From: Stackebrandtia albiflava | GTDB taxonomy: Bacteria > Actinomycetota > Actinomycetes > Mycobacteriales > Micromonosporaceae | Length of the DNA stretch: 64,000 nt | Direction: 5' to 3' | NCBI RefSeq assembly: GCF_007994225.1 | Contig: NZ_VLLL01000005.1 | Coordinates: 972,081 to 1,036,080, forward strand | Shown here: positions 1-16,528 of the stretch, one piece after another | How the letters are laid out: the number at the start of each line of letters is the position of its first letter | Numbering within the stretch: position 1 is the first letter of the stretch | Position numbers and translations under genes: made by a program | The notes under the pieces: model-generated | Told to the model about the DNA's origin: nothing | The model's input: only the letters and a program-made list of their open reading frames with translations | The model's database searches: none

Positions 1-958
1 CGGCCAGTCGCTCGGTCCAGTAGGACAGTTGTGAGTCCAGTGCCGCCCCGGACAGCCGTTCGCGCTGCCAGACCGCGAAATCGGCGTACTGCACGGGGAG
101 TTCGGGCAACGTGGCGGGCTGACCGGTGGACCGCGCGCGGTACAGGGCGTTGATCTCGTCGGCCAGCACTCCGAGGGACCAGCCGTCGGCCACGATGTGA
201 TGCAGGACCACCACCAGCCGGTGCTCGTCCTCGCCGGTCTTCAACAGCCACCCGCGTGCCAGCGGCCCACGTGCGAGGTCCATCGGCTGCGACACGAGTC
301 GTCCGACCACCGAGTCGACCGGCTCGGTGTCGCCGATGAGGTCCATACGGGTCAACGGGAAGGACGAACGCTCCTCGATGCACTGCATCGGGTCGTCGTC
401 GACCATTTGGAACACGGTGCGCAGCGGCTCGTGCCGGGTGAGCAGGTCGTCCAGCGCGCCGCCGAGCGCGTCGACGTCCAGTGGTCCGATGATGCGGAGC
501 CCGAAGGGGACCAGGTACGCGGCGCTGTCGGGTTCGAGCTGTCCCAGGATCCACAATCGCTGTTGCGCGAACGACAACGGGACCGGTTCCCCGCGCGGAA
601 CGCGGGGGATGCGGATGTCGTCGGCGACAGGGGTCCATGCGGCCGGTTCGTCGTCCCCGGCATCGAAAAGCCGGGCCAGGCCGGCCAGGCTGGCCCGGCC
701 CAGCCAGTCGGAGAGCGTTGCGAGGGTGGGGTTCTCCCGCAGGTCCGACGCCGACACCGGAACGGCGAACTCGGCCGTCAGGAGTTCGGCGGCGCGGGTG
801 GCGGCGTCGACGTCTCCGCCGAGTACGAAGAAGTCGTCGTCGGGAGCCGTGGCGCTTCGGGGCAGCAGCGGATTCCATATCGCGGCGATGGACTGCTCCG
901 CCGGCGAGAGGCCGGTCGAAGGTGCCGGGTTCGACGGCATGGATTGCGACGGTGTCAC
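1..958 (-). CDS. Nonribosomal peptide synthetase, N-terminal part (degenerate carrier domain + condensation domain)
   Basis: This NRPS gene runs off the left edge, so about 319 N-terminal codons are visible. I start it at the GTG at 958-956, which has GGGGG about 8 bases upstream; an in-frame ATG lies six codons later. Residues about 15-95 form a peptidyl-carrier fold with the usual DDDFF lead-in, but the normal LGGHSL motif reads LGGDVD, so the serine that carries phosphopantetheine is absent. A condensation domain follows (from about residue 130), with PLSFAQQRLW (C1) and HHIVADGWS (C3, catalytic HHxxxDG). It is divergent from the regulator at 1292 and probably belongs to the same assembly line as the NRPS at 8065. 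The carrier is either a dead docking relic or a pseudo-domain; the condensation domain looks intact as far as it can be read. Confidence 0.9.
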   Translation of the reverse strand, partial: MTPSQSMPSNPAPSTGLSPAEQSIAAIWNPLLPRSATAPDDDFFVLGGDVDAATRAAELLTAEFAVPVSASDLRENPTLATLSDWLGRASLAGLARLFDAGDDEPAAWTPVADDIRIPRVPRGEPVPLSFAQQRLWILGQLEPDSAAYLVPFGLRIIGPLDVDALGGALDDLLTRHEPLRTVFQMVDDDPMQCIEERSSFPLTRMDLIGDTEPVDSVVGRLVSQPMDLARGPLARGWLLKTGEDEHRLVVVLHHIVADGWSLGVLADEINALYRARSTGQPATLPELPVQYADFAVWQRERLSGAALDSQLSYWTERLA

Positions 959-1291
959 GGGATCAACCCCCAGGGGCGAGGAGAGTGTGGCTCTCGGTCG
1001 TCGGGCGACCCCAATCTCGCAGTTTCGGTGGCTCGCGGTAACTGGTTAGTCTCACCGCCGCCTTCCGGTGTCATTTCTGACCAGTGCGGGACGCGGGCCG
1101 TGGCGTGGTGTCGTCCGGTGCCGCGTTCCGGCGGTGCATCCGGTGTTCGTACGACCGCGAACAGTGAAAGAAATTCATAACTGTCTGAATGGCGGAGCGT
1201 CACCGGTCGTGTGCGGCTGTTAATCTGACGCCTGCCAGGCGGTCCGGCTGGCCCGGCCGGGCTGCGAGACTTCTATGAGGTTTACCCCGAA
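959..1291. promoter_or_regulatory. Divergent intergenic region
   Basis: These 333 bases separate the leftward NRPS gene from the rightward regulator and must hold both promoters. A relatively A/T-rich patch at about 1155-1190 carries a loose inverted repeat (ACAGT...ACTGT). I see no convincing -35/-10 pair and no gene. Confidence 0.4.
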
Positions 1292-2284
1292 ATGCTCAAT
1301 TCCCTTGGTATCGATCCCGAGATCCAACAGGTCTATCTGGCCATGGTGGACGAACCGGAGGCGGGTGTCCCGGAACTCGCCACGTCGTTGGGGAGGGACG
1401 AGGGCTGGGTCCGGACGGCCATGAACCGGCTCGCCGAACTGTCTCTCGTCGCCGGCTCCGACGGCGCGCCGATGATCGCCATCGACCCCGAGATCGCTCT
1501 GGCGGCCCTGCTGGCCCGCCAACAGGCCGAACTGGCCCAACGACAACGCGACGTGGAGGAGAGCCGGCTGGGCATCGCCCAACTGCTCGCCAGTCACGGC
1601 GGGCGTAAGATCGGCAGTGATCCCGAGGTCGAGCGGTTGCTCGGCAGTGGCGTCGTCCGCGCCCGGATAGCGGCGCTGGCCGCCGAGGGGCAGGAGGAGA
1701 CCCTCTCGTTCAGTCCCACCGGTCGGCTGAGTACCACCGCGATCGAGGCGGCCCGCCCCGCGACCCAGGACGCCGCCCGGCGAGGCGTGCGACTGCGGTC
1801 GATCTATCTGGACAGTGTGCGCAACGACGACGTCACGATGGCCTACCTGCGTTGGCAGATGGAACTCGGTGCCGAGATCCGCACGCTCCCGTCGCTGCCG
1901 GTCCGTCTGCTGGTGATCGACCAGACCCGGGCGCTCATCCCGATCAGTAACGCGCACTGTGGAGCCGGTGCGCTCGTGCTCAGTGGCGAGGTGATCGTCA
2001 AGGCACTCGCCGCGCTGTTCGCCGGCCACTGGAAGGAGGCGAAGCCGTTGGGCGACAGGCGTCCGAGGAAGGAGGGTGTCCTGAGCCTCCAGGAGAAGCA
2101 CATCCTCCGGCTCTGGGCACACGGTCACACCGACGCCTCGGCGGCCCGCCGTATGGAGGTCTCCATCCGGACGGTGCGTCGGCTCTCCGACAACCTGAGC
2201 GAGCGGCTCGGAACGCACAGCCGGTTCCAGCTGGGAGCCCTGGCGATCGCGAACGGGTACATCGACCCCGACGACCTGGCCTGA
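1292..2284 (+). CDS. TrmB/LuxR-type transcriptional regulator
   Basis: This is a 330-residue DNA-binding regulator. The N-terminus (about 1-70) looks like a TrmB-type winged helix (LGIDPEIQQVYLAMV, then VRTAMNRLAELSLV). The middle resembles the ligand/PLD-like part of such proteins. The C-terminus (about 265-330) is a LuxR-type helix-turn-helix (LSLQEKHILRLWAHGHTD, ARRMEVSIRTVRRL). The ATG at 1292 has GAGG 11 bases upstream. This architecture is common beside actinomycete secondary-metabolite genes. It stands between the two NRPS transcripts, so cluster-specific control is likely, but no target site can be shown. Confidence 0.88.
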   Translation: MLNSLGIDPEIQQVYLAMVDEPEAGVPELATSLGRDEGWVRTAMNRLAELSLVAGSDGAPMIAIDPEIALAALLARQQAELAQRQRDVEESRLGIAQLLASHGGRKIGSDPEVERLLGSGVVRARIAALAAEGQEETLSFSPTGRLSTTAIEAARPATQDAARRGVRLRSIYLDSVRNDDVTMAYLRWQMELGAEIRTLPSLPVRLLVIDQTRALIPISNAHCGAGALVLSGEVIVKALAALFAGHWKEAKPLGDRRPRKEGVLSLQEKHILRLWAHGHTDASAARRMEVSIRTVRRLSDNLSERLGTHSRFQLGALAIANGYIDPDDLA

Positions 2285-2306
2285 CCCCGGGTCGGCCGAC
2301 GCGGGA

Positions 2307-2582
2307 TCACATCAGCAGGACCACGGACCGCACCGACCACCGGTCGATGGTCTGGATGCTCGCCAGCGAACGTCGGACGAGCTGGTCGGCGGCCGCCCGG
2401 ACCGCCACCGGATCCTGGACCAGCGAATAGATGCAGATGTACCACGTCGTCGTGGTGCGGGTGGCGTGTATGTGCTCCAACCGGTCACCCGTGGAGGCGC
2501 TCACCCGGAACGTCTCCTCGAGGTCGGTGGATCTGATGCCCTCGTGAGGGCTGAATTCGACTATCGCCACAACGAGGCGCAT
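2307..2582 (-). CDS. Hypothetical protein (91 aa)
   Basis: This is a small, mostly hydrophobic-core protein, beginning MRLVVAIVEF and ending WSVRSVVLLM. No signal peptide, transmembrane helix or known motif is evident. The alternation of hydrophobic and polar residues suggests a compact alpha/beta fold. The ATG at 2582 is used; a GTG three codons upstream is equally possible and neither has a strong ribosome site. It is convergent with the regulator ending at 2284, only 22 bases away. Codon usage matches its neighbours, which is the main support for it being real. Function unknown. Confidence 0.5.
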   Translation of the reverse strand: MRLVVAIVEFSPHEGIRSTDLEETFRVSASTGDRLEHIHATRTTTTWYICIYSLVQDPVAVRAAADQLVRRSLASIQTIDRWSVRSVVLLM

Positions 2583-2794
2583 GGTTCCCACTTGTCCGAA
2601 TGCAGCCCCCGGGAGCCGCGATCGATGTCCGACCGACTGCTGTGCTCCGGGTTCGGCGACCTCTCGTCGTGCCGTGTGGGCCGGACTGTCGGCGGTACGG
2701 CCCGATGCCCGCCACCGGCGGTTCCGGATCCGTCCTCTCCGGCCGTTCCCCGTATCCGTGGAACCGGGATCCCGGTCCCCGACCGTGGGACCGC

Positions 2795-2920
2795 TCAGTC
2801 ACACCAGTCGTAGCTGGTCGCGCAGTCGGCGAGGACGGCCGGGTCGTCCTGAGCGGTCGAGATCCCGGTGACCAGGACGAGAGCGGCCACCGCAAGAGCC
2901 GAGACGAGAAGAGCGCGCAT
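2795..2920 (-). CDS. Short secreted peptide with two C-terminal cysteines (41 aa)
   Basis: A 41-codon gene whose product starts MRALLVSALAVAALVLVTG and so looks like a Sec signal peptide. A likely cleavage follows near STAQD, leaving about 17 residues that end CATSYDWCD. AAGGAAA lies about 8 bases before the ATG, which supports this start over longer in-frame options. The mature tail has two Cys five residues apart and could form a small disulfide loop. It is divergent from the phosphopantetheinyl transferase. It may be a signalling or modified peptide; nothing proves either. Confidence 0.6.
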   Translation of the reverse strand: MRALLVSALAVAALVLVTGISTAQDDPAVLADCATSYDWCD

Positions 2921-3134
2921 CGGGATTTCCTTGTCTGTCGAGTGATTCGTGGTGTCACCGACCACGTTCCTCCGTGGTGGAGCCGGCCGACAGTGGTCAC
3001 AACTCCGGGCGGTCGAGCAGGCAGAAGTACCCAGTGTCACGCGCAGAGCAGGTGAGTCAAGGTCGACCTGTGCGGCCCACCACGGGACACCGTCGCCCGC
3101 CGCCACGGCCACCGTTGTGACGGAAGGGAGCGAA

Positions 3135-3848
3135 GTGACCACCACAGTGATCGAACCGGTCGCCGGAGGCGACGCCGTCGGCGTCGACGCGGTCGTGGTC
3201 CACTGGTGCCGGGTCGCGGAGTTCCGGCCGTCGATTCCGCCGGTCTACACCGACACCGAACGCACCAGGGCCGCCGGACTGCGCCGCCCGGAGGACCGAG
3301 CGGGCTACCTCGCCGCCCACGCACTCGTCCGGTACGCCGCCGCCCGCCTCCTGGGAGCCGACCCCCTGAGTCTCATCCTGCGGCAACACTGCCCCGAATG
3401 CGGATCGCCCCGCCACGGAAAGCCCCGTATGGAGGGGGTACCGATTGAGGTCAGTCTGAGCCACACCCGGGGCTTCGCGGCCGCGGCCGCGGGTTTCCGG
3501 CCCGTCGGTGTGGACATCGAGAGCGGTGACGCGGAGATCCCCGACGTCGCGTTGGCTCCCGGAGAGGCCTCCCTGTCACGGATGGGCCGCGTCCACCGGT
3601 GGGTGCTCAAGGAGTCGCTGGTGAAGGTCGGGGCGGCGACGCTCGACGACTTCCCCGGGCTGGTACTACCTCCGCCGGATCCGTACGGCAACGGCCGGTG
3701 GCACGGTTGGGAGCTTCACAGCCGCTCCCTGCCCGGTGACGTCGCGGTGCTCGGAATCGCATTCGCGGCGGCGCCCGGCGGACGAGAGATGCCGTGGATC
3801 GCCGAATGGGGCGTCGATCCCGCGACGGTCACGCCGACCGGAACATGA
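3135..3848 (+). CDS. 4'-phosphopantetheinyl transferase (Sfp type)
   Basis: This 237-residue enzyme should move phosphopantetheine from CoA to the serine of NRPS carrier domains. The family signatures are visible: VGVDIES in the middle and WVLKESLVKVGA later (the W-x-x-KES-xxK motif), preceded by a conserved basic segment and SLSHTRGF. An internal CxxC (CPECGSPRHGKPR) is typical of actinobacterial members. Of several upstream GTG/ATG codons, the GTG at 3135 has AAGGGAG just upstream. Its last 20 bases overlap the convergent end of the AfsR-like gene. Presence inside the NRPS locus suggests a dedicated activating enzyme. Confidence 0.9.
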   Translation: MTTTVIEPVAGGDAVGVDAVVVHWCRVAEFRPSIPPVYTDTERTRAAGLRRPEDRAGYLAAHALVRYAAARLLGADPLSLILRQHCPECGSPRHGKPRMEGVPIEVSLSHTRGFAAAAAGFRPVGVDIESGDAEIPDVALAPGEASLSRMGRVHRWVLKESLVKVGAATLDDFPGLVLPPPDPYGNGRWHGWELHSRSLPGDVAVLGIAFAAAPGGREMPWIAEWGVDPATVTPTGT

Positions 3849-6800
3849 GCACGCGCAACCGGGCGGCCTCGGCATGTTGCGCCTCGGCCGATGTGGACTC
3901 GCCCATCCCGGACAGTGCCTCGGCCAGGCATTCGTGGGTCTCGGCCTGTCCCGGCCGGTGGCCGGTCCGCAGATGGTTCCGCAGTGCCTCGCGGCCGACC
4001 GCGACGGCGGCCTCCCACTCGCCTCGCGCGGCGTGGCTCCGCGCCACCCGAGTCAGTGCGCGACCCTCGGCCACCCCGACGCCCTCCTCGCGGGCGAGCC
4101 GGAGTGCCCGTTCGGCGTGGGACAGTGCGTCGTCGGGTGCGCCCAGTGCGAGCATCACGTCCGCCGTCGCCAGCAGCGCGGGGATCTCGACGTCGGTCGC
4201 CGGGATGGCACGCGCGGCGGCGACCGCCTCACGGGCCGGGTCCTCGGCGAACGCCGGTGTGCCGAGCCGGCACACCGCCAGGGTGGCCAGCGCCGCGGCC
4301 TGTTGCCGCCGGTCACCGGACTCGGCGGCCAGGCGTCGGCCCAGTTCGGCGGTCGCCACCGCCTCGGCCGTCCTGCCGTACGCGGCGTGGATGAGGGCGA
4401 GTTCGTCCAGGACGTGCGACTCGTGGACCACTGCCCCGACCGTCCGGCACAACCGGATCGCCGCCTCGGCGTACCCCTGTGCCCGTGGGTAATCGCCGAG
4501 TTCCCGGTTGACGGCGGCGAGGTTGGCCGAGGCGATTATCTGGTGTTCATCTCCGCTCGTCCGCGCGAGGGCGTACGACTCCTCCAGGTACGCGAGCGCC
4601 TGGCGGAGCCGCCCCGACCGGTGGCACACCAGTGCCAGCACCGTCAACGTGCCGTCGATCTGCGCCGGGTCGACCTGCCGGTACAGGGACAGGGCGGTCT
4701 CGCAGGCGGCGATGGCGCGTGCGGAGTCGCCTCGCAGCATGTGACCGGTGCCCAACTGCGTCTGGATCTGGGCCTCCCAGTGCGGCGAACCGGCTTTGAC
4801 GGCGTACTGGAGCGCCTCGTCCAGCCGGGTCAGGTTGCGTTCGTGCCTGCCGGTGATGGCGTCACACGCGGCGAGGTTGAAGAGCATCGCCGCCCGTGGT
4901 AGCGGTAGGTCGGCGGCGTCGGCCGCCGCGAGGCCCGCGACCGACACGTCGTGCAGTGTGTCGGAGTCGCCCTTGACGTACAGCGTCAACCGCATGGCGT
5001 CGGCGATCAGCCAGGCGGTGGGGCCACCCGACTCGGCCACGACCGTCGCTAGTGCCCGCTGCTCACGGTGCAGCCAGTCGCGGCCGTGCCGGGAGTCGTC
5101 GAAGGTCTCGGGGGTGACGTCGGCGGGTGGCGGCGGAGCGGGCAGCGGTGTCCACCTGCGCGACGCGACGCCGCGCGCCGCCCGCGCCGAGTACAGGTAC
5201 CAGGCGCGCATCCGGTCGAGGGCGGCCCGCTGCACCTCCGGCGGGTTGTCGCGTTCCCGGCGTTGCCCGCTGTACAACCGGATCAGGTCGTGCATCCCGT
5301 ACCGGTCCGGCCCCGTCGCCGTCACCAGGTGCGAGGTGGCCAGGTCCTCCAACAGCCGCGCGGTCACTCGGCGCTCACCCCCGACCAGCGCGGTGGCCGC
5401 GCCCACCCCGAAATGGCCCTCGGGCAGCAGGCTCAGCATCCGCAGCAGGCGCCGGTGCGGTGCGGAGAGGTCACGGTAGGACGCCTCCACCGCCGGCGCG
5501 ACCGCCGAGTCCCCGGCGCTCAGCTCGGTCAGGCGGTGCGCGGGATCGGCGAGCCGGTCACGCAGATCCGAGAACGTCCAGTAGGGATTGACCTTGAGCC
5601 GTCCCGCCGCCAGTCGCAGCGCCAAAGGCAGCCGCCCGCACATCTCGGCGACCTCGGCCGCGGTGGCGGCGTCTTCCGCGTTGCGGACGTCCCGACCGCC
5701 CTGCCCGGTCAACAGGTCGCGCGCCTCCGACTCCGAAAGGACGTCGAGCCCGATCGGGTGGACGCCCTCCAGGCCGGGGAGCCGGTTGCGGCTGGTCACG
5801 ACGACCATGCTGCCGCCCGCGCCCGGCAGCAACGGCCGCACCTGTGACTCCTCTGCGGCGTTGTCGAGCAGCAGCAGTATCCGCCGGGTCGTCAGGACGC
5901 TGCGCAGCAGTGCGGCGCGGTCCTCGGTGTTCTCCGGCAGCTCGGCCGCCGCCACCCCCAGCGCGGTCAACATGCGGCGCAGCGCCTCCGGCGGGGCGAC
6001 TCTTCCGCAGGCGTGGCCATACCCGTGCAGGTCCAGGAACAACTGTCCATCAGGGAATCGGGGTGCCAGCCGGTGCGCGGCGTGTACCGCCAGACCGGTC
6101 TTGCCCATGCCCGGCATCCCGTGCAGTAGCACCGGACCGGTCGGTGGTTCCGCCGCGGCGAGGGCGACGATCTCCGCCAGTTCCGGTTCCCTGCCGACGA
6201 ACGTCGCCGGCGGGGTGGGGAGCTGCGCGGGGACGTGGTGTTCCGGCGCGGGCGCGGTGGCGGCCGTGGCGGCCGTGGCGGAGTGATGCAGCGACGGATC
6301 CTGCCGCACCATCCGCCGGTGCAGTCGCCGCAACCGGTCGGTGGGTTCGTTGCCCAGTTCCTCGCTCAGTCTCTCCCGAAGCGCCGTGTACCGGGCAAGC
6401 GCCTCACCGGGACGGTCGCAGCGGTACAGCGCCACCATCAGGTGCGCGATCAGCGGTTCCGACAGTGGGTGCGCGGCCGCGACCTCGCTCAGTTCCGACA
6501 CCACCTCGGCGTGACGGCCCCGTTTGAGTTCCACCCGGTACATGGTGGCCAACAGGTCCCGGTACTCGCTCGACAGCGCCGTCCGCATCCCCTCCGCCCA
6601 GGACCCCGGTACGCCGCTGAGCGGGTCGCCGCGCCACAGCGCGGCGGCGCGGCGCCACAGCGCGACGCCGTCCGCGGTGTCCCCCGCGGTCACGGCCGCC
6701 TTCCCTTGTGCCGCGAGGTGCCGCATCGCGAACAGGTCCACCGACTCGCGGGGAAGCGCGAGTCGGTAGCAACCGGCGTCCGCGCGTGACAACGTCGCGC

Positions 6801-7032
6801 GTTCCTCGTCGCGCAACAGGTTCCGCAACTGGGCGATGTGGCCGTGGATGACGCCCCGGCCCGTCGGCGGCGGGAACCCGTCCCACACCCGGTCCATCAG
6901 GCTCTGCGCGGACACCGGCTGGCCGTCGGCGAGTGCGAGGGCGCTGAGGACACAGGCCCGCTTGGGCGTTCCGGGCGACCGCCAGCCCCGGCCGTCGAAC
7001 ACCTCGACGCTTCCCAGCAGCCTCACCAGCAA
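3829..7032 (-). CDS. AfsR/SARP-type regulator with NB-ARC and TPR domains
   Basis: A regulator of about 1,067 residues. An OmpR-like winged helix plus a bacterial transcriptional activation domain fill about 1-250 (LVRLLGSVEVFDG, then VWDGFPPPTGRGVIHGHIAQL). An NB-ARC ATPase follows at about 275-560, with P-loop GMPGMGKTGLA near 305, a Walker-B-like RILLLLDN and GRLPLALRLAAG. The last half consists of tetratricopeptide-type helical repeats. The reading frame is open far upstream, but the family N-terminus begins at the TTG at 7032 (GGAGG 8 bases before) or the GTG two codons later. AfsR-type SARPs activate antibiotic clusters through short direct repeats; such repeats lie just upstream at 7093-7110. 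Confidence 0.9.
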   Translation of the reverse strand: MLVRLLGSVEVFDGRGWRSPGTPKRACVLSALALADGQPVSAQSLMDRVWDGFPPPTGRGVIHGHIAQLRNLLRDEERATLSRADAGCYRLALPRESVDLFAMRHLAAQGKAAVTAGDTADGVALWRRAAALWRGDPLSGVPGSWAEGMRTALSSEYRDLLATMYRVELKRGRHAEVVSELSEVAAAHPLSEPLIAHLMVALYRCDRPGEALARYTALRERLSEELGNEPTDRLRRLHRRMVRQDPSLHHSATAATAATAPAPEHHVPAQLPTPPATFVGREPELAEIVALAAAEPPTGPVLLHGMPGMGKTGLAVHAAHRLAPRFPDGQLFLDLHGYGHACGRVAPPEALRRMLTALGVAAAELPENTEDRAALLRSVLTTRRILLLLDNAAEESQVRPLLPGAGGSMVVVTSRNRLPGLEGVHPIGLDVLSESEARDLLTGQGGRDVRNAEDAATAAEVAEMCGRLPLALRLAAGRLKVNPYWTFSDLRDRLADPAHRLTELSAGDSAVAPAVEASYRDLSAPHRRLLRMLSLLPEGHFGVGAATALVGGERRVTARLLEDLATSHLVTATGPDRYGMHDLIRLYSGQRRERDNPPEVQRAALDRMRAWYLYSARAARGVASRRWTPLPAPPPPADVTPETFDDSRHGRDWLHREQRALATVVAESGGPTAWLIADAMRLTLYVKGDSDTLHDVSVAGLAAADAADLPLPRAAMLFNLAACDAITGRHERNLTRLDEALQYAVKAGSPHWEAQIQTQLGTGHMLRGDSARAIAACETALSLYRQVDPAQIDGTLTVLALVCHRSGRLRQALAYLEESYALARTSGDEHQIIASANLAAVNRELGDYPRAQGYAEAAIRLCRTVGAVVHESHVLDELALIHAAYGRTAEAVATAELGRRLAAESGDRRQQAAALATLAVCRLGTPAFAEDPAREAVAAARAIPATDVEIPALLATADVMLALGAPDDALSHAERALRLAREEGVGVAEGRALTRVARSHAARGEWEAAVAVGREALRNHLRTGHRPGQAETHECLAEALSGMGESTSAEAQHAEAARLRVLMFRSA

Positions 7033-7091
7033 TGCGGCGTCCTCCGATCTGACGGGCGCGATGGCCGGGTCGCCCCGCCCTCGAATGGATC

Positions 7092-7133
7092 TTGACAGAT
7101 TCTGACAGATTTCCGGCAGAACGCGGCTATACC
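7092..7133 (+). promoter_or_regulatory. Candidate SARP operator/promoter with direct repeats
   Basis: TGACAGAT occurs twice with a 10-base period (7093-7100 and 7103-7110), followed by GGCAGA at 7115-7120, and then TATACC at 7128-7133 as a possible -10. SARP proteins bind direct repeats near the -35 position, about one helical turn apart and close to the -10. The site lies between the AfsR-like gene and the Cys-rich peptide gene, so it could control both. Inference only. Confidence 0.45.
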
Positions 7134-7179
7134 TTCTGCCGGTCGATTGGCGACGCCCCTCAATGAAGGAGTGATCGGT

Positions 7180-7380
7180 ATGTTCACGCTTGCCACCCGG
7201 CTCGGAGACGCCATGCTGGCGAAGCTGGCTCCGCGCACCGAGGCTTCGGCCGGATGCCCCACCGAGTCGTGGTACGACTACCGCTGCACCGGTGCCCGCC
7301 TGTACCGCCGCCGCTGCACCACGTCCTCCAACTGCACCACCTCCTGTGGAATCTGGAGCTACATCAGCCAGTGCCCGTAA
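7180..7380 (+). CDS. Cys-rich peptide A flanking the NRPS (66 aa)
   Basis: A 66-residue product with an amphipathic N-terminal part (TRLGDAMLAKLAPRTEASAG) and a C-terminal half carrying six Cys among Tyr, Thr and Arg. AAGGAG lies 8 bases before the ATG. It is clearly related to the 52-residue peptide at 16296: both share a TRL-x-D helix, AxAGC, Y-x-C-x-G, LYR and spaced Cys. The pair brackets mbtH and the NRPS. The layout resembles a leader plus core of a ribosomal peptide, yet no lanthipeptide or radical-SAM enzyme is adjacent. It could be a disulfide-rich or NRPS-modified peptide. A hairpin terminator follows at 7430. Confidence 0.8.
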   Translation: MFTLATRLGDAMLAKLAPRTEASAGCPTESWYDYRCTGARLYRRRCTTSSNCTTSCGIWSYISQCP

Positions 7381-7429
7381 CCGGTCACGCGACCGCCCGG
7401 GTCGGACGGACCTACCGACCGGCCGACCC

Positions 7430-7465
7430 GCAGCCCCCGATCCGTTCCCTCCGGTCGGGGGCTGC
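7430..7465 (+). terminator. Hairpin terminator after Cys-rich peptide A
   Basis: GCAGCCCCCGA (7430-7440) pairs perfectly with TCGGGGGCTGC (7455-7465) across a 14-base loop. There is no real T-tract, as is usual for high-GC actinomycete terminators. Confidence 0.7.
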
Positions 7466-7852
7466 GTCGTGTCCGGCTCTCTCACTCCATACGTGCCGTG
7501 CCCCGGTGACGGTTGCCCCGGCGGATCCACCGGAATCGCCCGGCACGTGACCGCCACACCGGAAGGGCCGCGGCGGAAGCGGGGGACACGGGGGAGACAT
7601 GACGAGGATCGCACCCGCCGCGCACCGGAGGCCGTCCACACGCTGCTCCGAAGTGGACGCCGGGTCGCGCGCCTCCGGCCCCGCCCAGGGCGTTCACGAG
7701 GTGCCACCGCTTTCCGGTCGACCCCGAGCCGCCGCCGCGCACCGTGGAAGACGCTTGCCCGGATGTTGTCGATCCACCCGACGTGGAGCACAATGGCCGC
7801 CGGCGCCGATCGGGTATCCGACCGGACGACTCCCACCCCACCGGAGAACCGC
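7466..7852. other. Intergenic region upstream of mbtH
   Basis: A 387-base stretch without a convincing gene: the open frames here lack codon bias and ribosome sites. It should contain the promoter for mbtH and the NRPS. TTGTCG (about 7767) followed by CACAAT (about 7789) is a weak candidate. Confidence 0.4.
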
Positions 7853-8064
7853 ATGACCAACCCCTTCGACGACACCGCGCGTCCGTTCCTCGTGCTCGTC
7901 AACGACGAGGGCCAGCATTCGCTGTGGCCGGAGGACATCGAGGTCCCCGCGGGTTGGCGGGTCAGCCACCGGGGAGACCGAGGCGAATGCCTCGCCTTCG
8001 TGGAACGGCACTGGACCGACATGCGGCCGGCCGGTCTCGTCGCCGAGATGGACGCGAGCGACCG

Positions 8065-8068
<4 letters not shown>
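7853..8068 (+). CDS. MbtH-like NRPS accessory protein
   Basis: A 71-residue MbtH-family protein, the small partner that stabilises or activates adenylation domains. The family pattern is present: NPFDD at the N-terminus, [17 protein letters not shown], and a C-terminal [22 protein letters not shown] lies 6 bases before the ATG. Its stop codon overlaps the GTG of the NRPS (GTGA), so the two are translationally coupled. This coupling suggests that it serves the two intact adenylation domains of that NRPS. Confidence 0.96.
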
Positions 8069-16074
<8,006 letters not shown>

Positions 16075-16295
16075 TCCGGGCCGTGACGGCGGTCGCGTCG
16101 TGATCGTCGAAGCGGCGCCGAACAGTCCTGATTCCGAGGGCGGGCAGTGTGGCGTCCGACGGCCGCGCCCCGGACGACGACGGCCACAAGAGACGGCGAC
16201 CGTCCTGACTCACCGATCATGTCCGTTGTGGATCAATTGTCGATCGCGCGGTTAGGTTCCTCGCGTACTGATCGTTCTCGCGCAAGGAGACTCAC

Positions 16296-16454
16296 ATGTC
16301 CCTGACCAGACTCGCCGACCGGTTGCTCGACGGCCTCCTCACCCGGGGGCGCGCCGCCGCCGGATGTGACCTGAACTCGTACCAGTGCATCGGAGGCAAC
16401 CTGTACCGGTTCGACACCTGTGGCCGCACCCTGATGTGCAGCAACTGCTGCTGA
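16296..16454 (+). CDS. Cys-rich peptide B flanking the NRPS (52 aa)
   Basis: The second member of the pair with the gene at 7180. The N-terminal helix is TRLADRLLDGLLTRGRA, followed by AAGC, Y-Q-C-x-G-G-N-LYR and then spaced cysteines ending NCC (six Cys in all). AAGGAG lies about 6 bases before the ATG, a better ribosome site than most genes here have. The gene is its own small unit, with about 220 bases before it and a perfect 16-bp hairpin after it. The leader-like half is more conserved than the Cys-rich half, as expected for precursor peptides. No dedicated modifying enzyme is adjacent except the NRPS itself. Function unknown. Confidence 0.8.
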   Translation: MSLTRLADRLLDGLLTRGRAAAGCDLNSYQCIGGNLYRFDTCGRTLMCSNCC

Positions 16455-16460
16455 CCCACC

Positions 16461-16502
16461 GGTGAACCGCGGCGGGCCGGCCGCACCCCGCCGCGGTTCA
16501 CC
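16461..16502 (+). terminator. Strong hairpin after Cys-rich peptide B
   Basis: A perfect 16-bp stem (16461-16476 with 16487-16502, starting GGTGAACCGC) with a 10-base loop lies 6 bases after the stop codon. It stands between two convergent genes and can act for both. Confidence 0.8.
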
Positions 16503-16528
16503 GACTCCGGTGAGACGCGCCGCGGTCA

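Noticed and set aside
7744-8064. In-frame extension of the NRPS upstream of 8065
   Set aside because: It overlaps mbtH in another frame; the GTG at 8065 overlaps the mbtH stop and starts the adenylation domain directly.
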